A stretch of 42,082 nt of DNA, taken from Nonomuraea turkmeniaca (lineage in GTDB: Bacteria; Actinomycetota; Actinomycetes; Streptosporangiales; Streptosporangiaceae). Where the stretch lies: assembly GCF_005889735.1 (NCBI RefSeq), contig NZ_VCKY01000077.1, forward strand, positions 1-42,082, read 5' to 3'. Made by a program: the position numbers and the translations under genes. The notes under the pieces are model-generated. The model ran no database searches. It saw nothing but the letters and a program-made list of their open reading frames with translations, and was not told the DNA's origin. Each line of letters begins with the position of its first letter. Within the stretch, counting starts at the first letter, position 1. Shown here one piece after another: positions 34,446-42,082 of the stretch.

Positions 34446-36326
34446 TTGAGTGACGACACGACGCCGCCCCCGCCGGGGGCTGTGAACGGCGGAGCCGGCA
34501 CGATATGGCGGTGGCTGGACAAGGCTCCCGACGCGGTGGCCGTGACCGGCTCCGACGGCCAGGTGACCTACCGGGAGCTGTACCGCCGCGTCGAGGACCT
34601 CGCCGCCGTGCTGCGCGGACATGGCGTCGGCCCCGAGGCGCCCGTGGGGTTGTGCGTGGAGCGGACCACCGGGATGCTCGTGGCGATGCTCGCCGTGTGG
34701 ACGGCCGGCGGGGCATATGTACCGCTGGATCCGGCGTTTCCGGCCGAACGGTTGCGGATGATGCGCCATGACGCGGGCATCGGCCTCGTACTGACCCAGG
34801 CGGGCGTCGATCCCGCACTGCTGGAGGGCGTTCCCACCGTTCTCACGCTCTCACCCGGGGGCCGACCGGTGAACGGGGCTCCCCGCTCGCCCGCGCAGGT
34901 CCCGGCCATGTCCCCAGACGTGGATCGGCTGGCGTACCTGATGTTCACCTCGGGGTCCACCGGTCGCCCGAAGGGGGTGGCGGTGCCGCGTCGCGCCGTG
35001 GCGAACCTGCTGGAGGCGTTCGCCGACCTGCTGCCGATCGGGCCGGAGGATCGGTGGCTGGCCGTCACCACGCTGTCGTTCGACATCTCGGTCCTGGAGT
35101 TACTCCTGCCCCTGTACACGGGAGGCCGGGTGGTGATCGCGGCCACCGCGGAGGTCTCCGACGGGTGGGCGCTGCGCGAACGGGCCGCCGCCGAGGGGGT
35201 CACGATCATGCAGGCGACACCGGCGGGCTGGCGGATCCTGCTGGAGTCCGGCGGAATCCCCGCGACGATCAGGACCCGGTTGTGCGGTGGTGAGGCGCTG
35301 CCCCGCGATCTCGCGGACGCGCTGCTGGCGGACGGCGCCGAACTGTGGAACGTGTACGGCCCCACGGAGACCACCGTGTGGTCCACGGCCGGCAGGGTGC
35401 GGCCGGGACCCGAGGCCGTGGATCTCGGGTCGCCCATCGGGCGGACCTCGGTTCACCTGCTGAACGAGAACGGGACACCGGTCGCCGACGGGGAGATCGG
35501 CGAGTTGCACATCGGCGGCGCGGGGGTCGCCCGGGGGTACCACGGGCTGCCCGCTCAGACGGCGGCGCGTTTCCTGCCCGACCCGTACGCCGACACCCCC
35601 GGCGCCCGCATGTACGCCACGGGCGACCTGGCCAGGATCACGCGTGCCGGCCGGCTGGAGTACCTGGGCCGCGCCGACCAGCAGGTCAAAATCCACGGAT
35701 TCCGCATCGAACTAGGCGAGATCGAGGCCGTCCTGCGAGCGGCCGACGAGGTCAAGGACGCCGCGGTCGCCGTCCGCGACGGGCATCTGGTCGCCTACCT
35801 GGTCCCGCGGGCGCAGGCCGTGGACTGGGCCGTGCTGCGGGAACGACTGCGCGCATCGCTCCCCGACTACATGATTCCGGTCCGGCACACGACCCTGACG
35901 TCCCTGCCGCTCACCCCCAACGGCAAGCTCGACCGCGCCGCCCTGCCCACCCCATCATGGACGCGCCCCGGCACCGCCGCCTTCCGCGCCCCGGCCACCG
36001 CGGTCGAGTCCGATCTCGCCGAGATCTGGGCGGGGGTGCTCGGCGCCACCGAGCCCATCGGCGCCGATGACGACTTCTTCGAGCTCGGCGGCCACTCGCT
36101 CGCCGCGACGCAGATCATCGCCAGGGTCCAGGCCAGGTACGGCCTGGAGGTGCCGATCATCACGCTGTTCGAGCATCCGACGATCGCCGGGTTCGCCGCC
36201 AGGCTCGACGACATGGACGACGCCGATCTCAGCCTGACCGACGTCGCCGCGCTGCGCGACCAGCTGGACGGCCTCAGCGCCGAGGAGCTCCAGGGATTGT
36301 TCGACGACCTGGCGGCCGGGTCATGA
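34446..36326 (+). CDS. NRPS adenylation-thiolation didomain, predicted glycine
   Basis: A 626-aa protein with no C domain. A (about 10-505) has FTSGSTGRPKGVA, FDISVLELL, GGEALP, NVYGPTETTVW, ATGDLARI and PNGKLDR. The by-eye pocket D-I-L-Q-L-G-V-V-W-K matches the published Gly code (DILQLGLIWK) at 8 of 10 positions. T carries Ser551 in FFELGGHSL. The C-terminal tail SLTDVAALRDQLDGLSAEEL may be a docking helix. The start is a TTG at 34446 with AAAGG about 10 nt upstream, 15 bp after the MbtH-like gene, the only junction in the operon without overlap. It can initiate a chain or pair with the free C domain. Its end overlaps the next gene (ATGA). Confidence 0.91.
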   Translation: MSDDTTPPPPGAVNGGAGTIWRWLDKAPDAVAVTGSDGQVTYRELYRRVEDLAAVLRGHGVGPEAPVGLCVERTTGMLVAMLAVWTAGGAYVPLDPAFPAERLRMMRHDAGIGLVLTQAGVDPALLEGVPTVLTLSPGGRPVNGAPRSPAQVPAMSPDVDRLAYLMFTSGSTGRPKGVAVPRRAVANLLEAFADLLPIGPEDRWLAVTTLSFDISVLELLLPLYTGGRVVIAATAEVSDGWALRERAAAEGVTIMQATPAGWRILLESGGIPATIRTRLCGGEALPRDLADALLADGAELWNVYGPTETTVWSTAGRVRPGPEAVDLGSPIGRTSVHLLNENGTPVADGEIGELHIGGAGVARGYHGLPAQTAARFLPDPYADTPGARMYATGDLARITRAGRLEYLGRADQQVKIHGFRIELGEIEAVLRAADEVKDAAVAVRDGHLVAYLVPRAQAVDWAVLRERLRASLPDYMIPVRHTTLTSLPLTPNGKLDRAALPTPSWTRPGTAAFRAPATAVESDLAEIWAGVLGATEPIGADDDFFELGGHSLAATQIIARVQARYGLEVPIITLFEHPTIAGFAARLDDMDDADLSLTDVAALRDQLDGLSAEELQGLFDDLAAGS

Positions 36327-39300
36327 GGGCCCCGCTGTCGCCCGCGCAGGAACGGCTCTGGATGCTCCAGCGGCTGGTGCCCGACGACGCCTCGTACACG
36401 ATGTACCTGGTTCGGCGCCTGCGCGGCCCGCTCGACCGCGACGCGTTCACCGGCGCGGTCGGGGCGCTCGTGGCCAGGCACGAGAGCCTGCGGACCGCCT
36501 TCGCGGAGGTGGACGGCACGCCCTGGGCGGTGGCCGCGCCGGTCGGCTGGGCGCCGCCGATCGAGTGGCTGGCAGCGGCCGAAGGGCAGGTGGGCGCGCT
36601 GGTCGCCGAACGCTCCAACGCCGCCTTCGACCTGGCCGCGGGCGTTCCGCTGCGGGTCGCCGTCATCGAGATCACCCCGGACGATCATGTGCTGTGCCTG
36701 ACGCTGCACCACATCCTGGCCGACGGGCACTCCCTGGAGATCATGCTCGACGACCTGGGCGAGTACTACGCCGCCGCCGTGGAGCACCGCCCCGCCCGCC
36801 TGCCCGACCTGCGCATCCTGCCCAGCGACTACGCCCGCTGGCAGCGCCGCAGGGCGGACAAGGCCATGCCGTACTGGGCCGAGACGCTGGCCGCGCCTCC
36901 GGTCACCGAGCTGCCCTTCGCCCGTCCCGGAGCGCGCGCGGCCGTCCGGGAGGGCGGATATCACTGGGTACGGGTGAGCGCGCGTCACCTCGCCGAGGTG
37001 GAGCGGCTGGCCCTGGCCCATCGGGCGACCCCGTTCATGGTGCTCATGGCGGCGTACCAGGCGCTGCTGTTCCGGCACAGCGGGCAGGACGACATGGTGG
37101 TCGGCACCGTGGTCGCCGGGCGGGACCGGGTCGAGCTGGAGCGGATGGTCGGGTACCTCACCCAGACCCTGCCGCTGCGCGGCGACCTGACGGGCGATCC
37201 GACGTTCGCCGAGCTGCTCGGGCGGGTCAAAGGGGTGGTGCTGGACGTGATGGGCCGGCCCGCGCCGCTGCTGGAGCGGTTGGCGCGCGGCGTCGAGACG
37301 CTGCTGCCGACCGTGTTCATCATGCAGGACTACGCCGCCGGCCAGGACCGCGTGTGCGGAGGAGTCCGCGTGTCCAACTTCGGGGAACACCGCGACCAGA
37401 TCGTGGTGGATCTGCTCGTGGAGGTCTGGCCGGCGGGGGACGAGCTGGCGATCTGCTTCGAGTACGACGGCGCGGTGTTCGACGCCGACGAGGTCGCGAC
37501 GATCGCCGATCGCTACCTGACGTTGCTGGCCGGGGCCGTGGCCAGGCCCGACACGCCGATCTCGCGGCTTCCCGCGTGGACGGAACGAGACGAGAAGACG
37601 ATGGCCGAGCTGGCCGCCGGGCCCGCTGAGCCGGTTGCGGACGGGGTGCTGGAGCTGGTGGCGGGCGTGGTGCGCCGGACACCGGACGCCGTCGCCGTGC
37701 GCTGCGGTGATCAGGTGGTCTCGTACGCGGCTCTCTGGGACCGGGCCGGCACGCTCGCCGGCACCCTGCGGGAGAGCGGCGTCCGGGAGGGCGACGTGGT
37801 GGCCGTACGGCTGGCTCCCTCCGCCGAGGTGGTCGCCGCACTGCTGGGCGTGTGGCGGGCGGGCGCCGCGTACCTGCCCCTGGACCCGGCCGACCCGCCC
37901 GCCCGGCATGCCGACTCCATGGCCGCCGCGGGTGCCGCCTGGCTGATCGGCGAGGACGGGGTCCGTGTTGTGGGGGAGGGGAGCCCGGCCAAGGGGATCG
38001 CCTATGTGATGACCACCTCGGGGTCTGCCGGGCTGCCCAAGGCGGTTCTGGTCGAGCATGGTTCGGTGGCGGCCAGGGTCGGGTGGATGCGGCGGGAGTA
38101 CGGCCTGGGGCCGGGGGATCATGTGGTCCAGTTCGCGTCTCTGAGCTTCGACACCCACGTCGAGGAGATCTTCCCGGCGCTCGCGTCCGGGGCGTCGGTG
38201 GTGTCGCTGCCGGACGGCCCCGCGAGCCTGCCCGATCTGCTGGCCGGGCCGGACGGGCGGCGGATCACCGTGCTGGATCTGCCGACCGCGTACTGGCATC
38301 GGCTCGTCGAGTCGCCGGAGGAGGTGGCGTGGCCTCCCGCGCTGCGGCTGGTGATCCTCGGCGGTGAGCAGGCCGACGGGGCTGCCGTGGCCCGATGGCA
38401 CCGGGAGGGGCCGGGGGCCCGGCTGGTCAACACGTACGGGCCGACCGAGGCCACGGTCATCGCCACCTGGGCCGAGCTCGACGGGACCGGCGGCCGCCCG
38501 CCCATCGGAAGGCCGCTGTCCGCCACGTCGGTGCGGGTGCTGGACTCCCGGGGGGAGCCGGTGCCGCCGGGCGCGGCGGGCGAGCTGGCGATCGGCGGCG
38601 CCGGGGTCGCCCGCGGATATGCCGGGCTGCCCGGCCGCACGGCCGCCGCCTTCGAGCCCGACCCGTACGGCGATCCCGGCGCCCGGCGCCTGCGCACCGG
38701 TGACCGGGCGCGGTGGCGCTCGGACGGGCTGCTGGAGTTCCTGGGCCGCCTGGACGACCAGGTCAAGGTGCGCGGCGTGCGCATCGAGCCCGGCGATGTG
38801 GAGGCCGCCCTGCGCGAGCACCCCGGCGCCGGGCAGGTGGCCGTGGCCGCGCGCGGCGAGGACCTGGTGGCGTACTTCACCGGTCCCGCCGACCCCGCCG
38901 AGCTGCGCGCGCACGCCGCGGGCAGGCTGCCGAAGGGTTTCGTGCCGACCCGCTGGTCACGGCTGGCGGAGCTGCCGCTCACCTCCCGAGGCAAGGTCGA
39001 CAGGGCCGCGCTGCCCGAGCCGGATCGGGTCACCAGGACGGACTACACGGCGCCGCGCTCCGACAGCGAGGCGCTGGTCGCCGAGATCTGGGCCGAGGTG
39101 CTCGGCCTCGAACGGGTCGGCGTGCTGGACGATCTGCTGGAGCTGGGCGGTCATTCGCTGATGACCACCCGGGTCGCGGCGCGGCTGCGGGCGATGCTGG
39201 AGGTGGAGGTGCCGATCCGGATCGTGTTCGGCTGCGGCACCGTGGCCGGGCTCGCCGAGGCCGTCGAGGACCTGCTGATCGAGGAGATCGACGCGATGAG

Positions 39301-39334
39301 TGAGGAGGAGGCGAGGCGCGCCCTGACCGGGTGA
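36323..39334 (+). CDS. NRPS module C-A-T, predicted basic amino acid
   Basis: A 1003-aa elongation module and last gene of the rightward operon. C (about 1-430) has LSPAQERLWMLQRL and HHILADG with His130. A (about 440-890) has TTSGSAGLPKA as a slightly divergent P-loop, FDTHVEEIF, NTYGPTEATV and SRGKVDR. The by-eye pocket D-T-E-D-I-G-T-V-I-K resembles the beta-Lys code recorded for viomycin VioO (DTEDVGTMVK) at 7 of 10 positions with conservative differences, so a beta-Lys, Lys or similar basic residue is likely. T carries Ser945 in LELGGHSL. There is no TE here, so the chain must pass to another protein, probably the Asp-type C-A-T-TE encoded first in the operon. Confidence 0.91.
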   Translation: MRAPLSPAQERLWMLQRLVPDDASYTMYLVRRLRGPLDRDAFTGAVGALVARHESLRTAFAEVDGTPWAVAAPVGWAPPIEWLAAAEGQVGALVAERSNAAFDLAAGVPLRVAVIEITPDDHVLCLTLHHILADGHSLEIMLDDLGEYYAAAVEHRPARLPDLRILPSDYARWQRRRADKAMPYWAETLAAPPVTELPFARPGARAAVREGGYHWVRVSARHLAEVERLALAHRATPFMVLMAAYQALLFRHSGQDDMVVGTVVAGRDRVELERMVGYLTQTLPLRGDLTGDPTFAELLGRVKGVVLDVMGRPAPLLERLARGVETLLPTVFIMQDYAAGQDRVCGGVRVSNFGEHRDQIVVDLLVEVWPAGDELAICFEYDGAVFDADEVATIADRYLTLLAGAVARPDTPISRLPAWTERDEKTMAELAAGPAEPVADGVLELVAGVVRRTPDAVAVRCGDQVVSYAALWDRAGTLAGTLRESGVREGDVVAVRLAPSAEVVAALLGVWRAGAAYLPLDPADPPARHADSMAAAGAAWLIGEDGVRVVGEGSPAKGIAYVMTTSGSAGLPKAVLVEHGSVAARVGWMRREYGLGPGDHVVQFASLSFDTHVEEIFPALASGASVVSLPDGPASLPDLLAGPDGRRITVLDLPTAYWHRLVESPEEVAWPPALRLVILGGEQADGAAVARWHREGPGARLVNTYGPTEATVIATWAELDGTGGRPPIGRPLSATSVRVLDSRGEPVPPGAAGELAIGGAGVARGYAGLPGRTAAAFEPDPYGDPGARRLRTGDRARWRSDGLLEFLGRLDDQVKVRGVRIEPGDVEAALREHPGAGQVAVAARGEDLVAYFTGPADPAELRAHAAGRLPKGFVPTRWSRLAELPLTSRGKVDRAALPEPDRVTRTDYTAPRSDSEALVAEIWAEVLGLERVGVLDDLLELGGHSLMTTRVAARLRAMLEVEVPIRIVFGCGTVAGLAEAVEDLLIEEIDAMSEEEARRALTG

Positions 39335-39347
39335 CGCGCCCCTCCTC
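39305..39347. terminator. Hairpin shared by the convergent operons
   Basis: GAGGAGG (39305-39311), then after CGA GGCGCG (39315-39320), pair with CGCGCC (39335-39340) and CCTCCTC (39341-39347). The inner CCC/GGG can extend the stem. The structure spans the stop codons of the NRPS operon (39334) and of the E2 gene (39346) and, being symmetrical, could end transcription from both sides. Confidence 0.6.
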
Positions 39348-40452
39348 AGGCGGCGATGATCTTGCGTACGGCGTTCAGGAACATCGCCGCCTCGCGGCCG
39401 TTGACGACGCGGTGGTCGAACGCGAGTCCGACCGTGACCGTGGTGCGCTTCACGATGTTTCCTGCCGAGTCGAGGGCGAACTCGTGCTGCGGCGCGCACA
39501 GCGACAGCGCGCAGGTCTGCCCCGGGAACACGATCGGCACGGCGAGGAGCACGGCCGCGTCGGTGTGCAAGGTGACGACGATGTTCCCGCCCGCCAGGTC
39601 CTCCTCACGGAACGCCCCACGCAACGCCTTCGTCCGGTACGCCGTGAGCTGCTCCGCGATCTCCTTGAGCGACAGGCGGTCGGCGCCGGGCAGCACCGGG
39701 ACGTACAGGCCGTGGCCGACGTCGACGGTGACACCGACGTTCGGCGCCGGCGAGGGGCGTACGGCCAGTTCGCCACCCGGCCCGTCCCCCACCACCGGCT
39801 CGGCGAAGCACATCGGGAACTGCCCGTGCAGCGACGCGACCGCAGCAACCAGCAGCTCAGCCAGCCCGATCAGAGCCCTGGCCTCTTTGCTGAGGACGCG
39901 GGCCCGGGCGATCGCGGGGCCCGCGTCCAGCTTCACAGCGGTGAAGGCGGCCGGGATCGTGTGATGGGAACGGGTGACCGCGGCGGCCACGGCCCGCTGA
40001 ACGGCCGATAGCGGCCGCGTCTGCGACGATGACGACGCGCTGTCGCCGGCGGTTTCCAGCAGGGACTCCACGTCGGCGCGCCTGATCACTTTCTTTCCCA
40101 GCGCGCGGATCCGCGCCGGGTCCACGCCGTGCTCGTCGATCAGCGCCTGGGCGGGCGCGGTGATGATCGGCCCGGCGGTGGACGCCGCACGCGCATCGAC
40201 GGCCGCCGGCGGAGGCGCCGAGTCGTCGGAAATGTAGGCGATCACGTCCCCGGGCACGCAGGTCGCGCCGGTCTCCACCGCCCGCCGCAGTACGCCATCG
40301 GCCTCGGCCGCCAGCTCCTCGGCCGCCTTGGAGGTCTCCAGGACCACCACCGGATCGCCCTTGAGCACCCCGGCGCCGTCCTCGGCCAGCCACTCGACCA
40401 GCAGGTACTCGGTGTCGTTGTTGTTGAGTTTGGGCACGCGCAGCTCGGTCAT
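39346..40452 (-). CDS. 2-oxoacid dehydrogenase E2 component (dihydrolipoamide acyltransferase)
   Basis: A 368-aa E2 subunit. The lipoyl domain (about 1-77) has Lys42 in LETSKAAEE. After an Ala/Pro linker comes an E1/E3-binding domain (about 98-135, APAQALIDEHGVD). The catalytic domain (about 145-368) ends in FDHRVVNGREAAMFL. Active-site His347 is present, but the motif's usual Asp is Asn351 (DHRVVNG), a variant that occurs in some E2s. It transfers acyl groups from the E1-charged lipoyl arm to CoA. The ATG overlaps the E1-beta stop (ATGA). No E3 gene is visible. It may belong to central metabolism or provide an acyl-CoA for the neighbouring assembly line; sequence alone cannot decide. Confidence 0.9.
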   Translation of the reverse strand: MTELRVPKLNNNDTEYLLVEWLAEDGAGVLKGDPVVVLETSKAAEELAAEADGVLRRAVETGATCVPGDVIAYISDDSAPPPAAVDARAASTAGPIITAPAQALIDEHGVDPARIRALGKKVIRRADVESLLETAGDSASSSSQTRPLSAVQRAVAAAVTRSHHTIPAAFTAVKLDAGPAIARARVLSKEARALIGLAELLVAAVASLHGQFPMCFAEPVVGDGPGGELAVRPSPAPNVGVTVDVGHGLYVPVLPGADRLSLKEIAEQLTAYRTKALRGAFREEDLAGGNIVVTLHTDAAVLLAVPIVFPGQTCALSLCAPQHEFALDSAGNIVKRTTVTVGLAFDHRVVNGREAAMFLNAVRKIIAA

Positions 40453-41450
40453 GGCAGGAGCTCCCGTACGGCGCGGACGATCGCGGTGTCCTGCACCAGC
40501 ACGTCACGCTCAAGATGGACGGCCGCCGGGATCACACTGGCCGCCGAGTGGACGAGGGACACGGGACGCCGCAGGCGCCCCCAGAGACGGCTGTGCACCT
40601 GCTGCGCCACTTCGGCCCCCCAGGTGCCGCCGGCGGTGCACTCCTCGGCGACGACCACGGCGCCGGCCCGCTCCAGCAGCGGCGCCAGCGGGGCCACGTC
40701 GAAGGGGTACAGACGCCGCGGCACGAGCAGCAGACAAGAGATCTCCCACTCCAGCAGCAGCGTGCGCATCGCGGCCAGGGCCCGGTGCGCCATCCCGCCC
40801 GGCGCGATGATCACACAGTCCGCCTGCCCGGGATCGTCCAGGTACACCCTGGTCACCTGGCCGGCCTGCGGCAGCACGTCGTACTGGAACAGATCGTCCG
40901 CGACCCCGCCGCCGAAGATCTGCCGGGTGTAGAGGATCTTGTCCTCGAACAGCAGGCATGGCTCGCCGCGGGCAAGCATCTCGCCGAACAGCTCGCGATG
41001 GTCGTCGAAGGGGGACACCTCGTACACCGCGAGCCCGGGTACGCCGATGAAGTGCTTCTGCAGGCTCTGGCTGTGCGTGGGGCCGTAGCCGCGACCGCCT
41101 CCGGACGGGCATCGCACGATCAGTGGCAGCCGCAAGGGCCTGCCGTACATGGAGACCGATTTACTGGCAAAATTCACGATCTGATCGAAGGCCAGGGTCA
41201 CGAAGTCGGAGAACATGATCTCGACGATGGCCTTGCCGCCCGCGAGGGCCAGGCCGCCCGCCACGCCGACGATGCCGTTCTCGCTGATCGGGGTGGCCAG
41301 CACCTGGCCGGGGAAACGGCTGGACAGCCCTTTCGTGATCTTGAACGCGCCGCCGTACGGATCGAGAACGTCCTCGCCGAGCACCCGCACGGACGAATCG
41401 TCGGCGAGCACTTCGTGCAGCGCCCGGTTGAGGCTCTCCGCGACCCGCAT
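40449..41450 (-). CDS. 2-oxoacid dehydrogenase E1 component, beta subunit
   Basis: A 333-aa transketolase-like subunit. It has LGEDVLDPYGGAFKITKGL and ATPISENGIVGVAGGLALAG around the TPP-activating Glu, IMFSDFVTLAFDQIVN, GGRGYGPTHSQSLQKHFIGV, and a C-terminal transketolase_C part from about 195 (GQADCVIIAPGGMAHRALAA). With the alpha subunit it decarboxylates a 2-oxoacid and loads the acyl group onto E2. The alpha stop lies 5 bp upstream of this ATG, so all three subunits are one transcript. Motifs fit the pyruvate/acetoin/branched-chain class generally and do not fix the substrate. Confidence 0.91.
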   Translation of the reverse strand: MRVAESLNRALHEVLADDSSVRVLGEDVLDPYGGAFKITKGLSSRFPGQVLATPISENGIVGVAGGLALAGGKAIVEIMFSDFVTLAFDQIVNFASKSVSMYGRPLRLPLIVRCPSGGGRGYGPTHSQSLQKHFIGVPGLAVYEVSPFDDHRELFGEMLARGEPCLLFEDKILYTRQIFGGGVADDLFQYDVLPQAGQVTRVYLDDPGQADCVIIAPGGMAHRALAAMRTLLLEWEISCLLLVPRRLYPFDVAPLAPLLERAGAVVVAEECTAGGTWGAEVAQQVHSRLWGRLRRPVSLVHSAASVIPAAVHLERDVLVQDTAIVRAVRELLP

Positions 41451-41455
41451 CGCCC

Positions 41456-42082
41456 TCAGCCTTCCCGCGCCGACAGCGGCCGTCCGAGCACCTCACCGGC
41501 CACCACCTCGACGAACGCGCTCGCCTCCGCGTCCATGCGGGCGAAGCGGGGGGACATGGCAGCACCCTCGCGTGGGTACCAGTCGTGGTCGCGGGCGTGC
41601 CGGATCTCCTCGGCGGAGCGGGTGTCGTCGCCCTTGCTGTGCGGCCCGAGCCGGTGCGTGGCGAACTCCACCACCAGCGGCCCCGCGCCCTCCCTGGTCC
41701 GCTCGAACAGCGGCCGCAGCCCGTCCCGGATCTCGCCTATGTCCCGCGAGCCGACGTGCAGGAACCGGCACCCGAACGCCCGCGCCCGATCCCCGATCGT
41801 GCCCGCCATCTGCGCCGACGTCGGCGTGGTCTGCGCGATCCCGTTGTTCTCGGTCACCACGACCAGCGGCAGCCGCCAGAGCGCGGCCATGTTGAGCGCC
41901 TCGTACACGGCGCCCTGCCCCCACGTCCCGTCGCCGACGTACGCCAGCGCCAGCGCGCCCGGCTCGGCGTCGCGCAGCTGCAGGGCGACGCCCGCGGCGA
42001 CCGGCAGGCTCTCGCCCTGGATCCCGGTGGACAGGTAGCGGCCGGAGAGAATGTGCTGACTGCCGCCCACGCCCCCGCAGAC
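41456..42082 (-). CDS. 2-oxoacid dehydrogenase E1 component, alpha subunit, 5'-truncated
   Basis: The C-terminal 208 residues are inside the window and the 5' part lies beyond the right edge. Visible are VGGSQHILSGRYLSTGIQG, the thiamine-diphosphate motif GDGTWGQGAVYEALNMAALW ending in ENN, and the substrate-loop region TTPTSAQMAGTIGDRA. GDG-x(26)-NN binds Mg-TPP. Together with the beta subunit it forms the E1 heterotetramer. It is the most upstream gene of the leftward E1-E2 operon seen here. Confidence 0.9.
   Translation of the reverse strand, partial: VCGGVGGSQHILSGRYLSTGIQGESLPVAAGVALQLRDAEPGALALAYVGDGTWGQGAVYEALNMAALWRLPLVVVTENNGIAQTTPTSAQMAGTIGDRARAFGCRFLHVGSRDIGEIRDGLRPLFERTREGAGPLVVEFATHRLGPHSKGDDTRSAEEIRHARDHDWYPREGAAMSPRFARMDAEASAFVEVVAGEVLGRPLSAREG

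Overview
The window is high-GC DNA with actinomycete codon use, GTG/TTG starts, actinobacterial promoter hexamers and gene families typical of Streptomyces, Nonomuraea and their relatives. The genus cannot be fixed from the sequence alone. Bases 1-44 are not genomic. They match a degraded Nextera sequencing adapter that ends in the transposase mosaic end, so the left end is an assembly edge and the first gene is cut there.

Layout. (A) 45-11499, minus strand: a three-gene hybrid operon with ATGA overlaps. In transcription order it holds a type II thioesterase fused to an Sfp-type phosphopantetheinyl transferase, an NRPS with A-T-C-A-T, and a PKS module ordered KS-AT-KR-DH-ACP that is truncated by the adapter. 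(B) 11500-24100: about 12.5 kb of mixed genes. These are a serine beta-lactamase-like lipoprotein, a coiled-coil membrane protein, an epoxide-hydrolase homologue lacking its catalytic residues, a LuxR/LAL regulator cut off by a transposase remnant, a ThrE-type exporter, an NhaC antiporter, a methyltransferase divergent from an XRE-cupin regulator, an MFS transporter, a phosphotransferase, and a decayed stretch. (C) 24121-39334, plus strand: a tightly coupled NRPS operon of eight genes. It holds C-A-T-TE fused to an MFS exporter, an acyl ligase, a C-T didomain, a free ACP, a free C domain, an MbtH-like protein (58 aa), A-T and C-A-T. (D) 39346-42082, minus strand: E2, E1-beta and E1-alpha of a 2-oxoacid dehydrogenase, convergent with the NRPS operon and running off the right edge.

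Region C looks like a dissociated lipopeptide- or acyl-peptide-type assembly line. It has five carrier domains and four condensation domains, which would suit one five-unit chain. Its A-domain pocket residues, aligned by eye, resemble the Asp, Gly and beta-Lys/basic codes. The thioesterase has Cys in place of the nucleophilic Ser, and the same polypeptide carries a complete-looking MFS exporter. The start region carries an exact copy of the CebR operator sequence TGGGAGCGCTCCCA and a near copy just downstream of a good promoter. This suggests LacI-family, possibly cello-oligosaccharide-responsive, repression of the pathway.

The most notable points are the NRPS-exporter fusion with a Cys thioesterase, the CebR-type operators, the thioesterase-PPTase fusion with a Glu-to-Lys change in its metal site, and the catalytically empty epoxide-hydrolase homologue. 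All domain and specificity calls were made by reading motifs. No database search was run.
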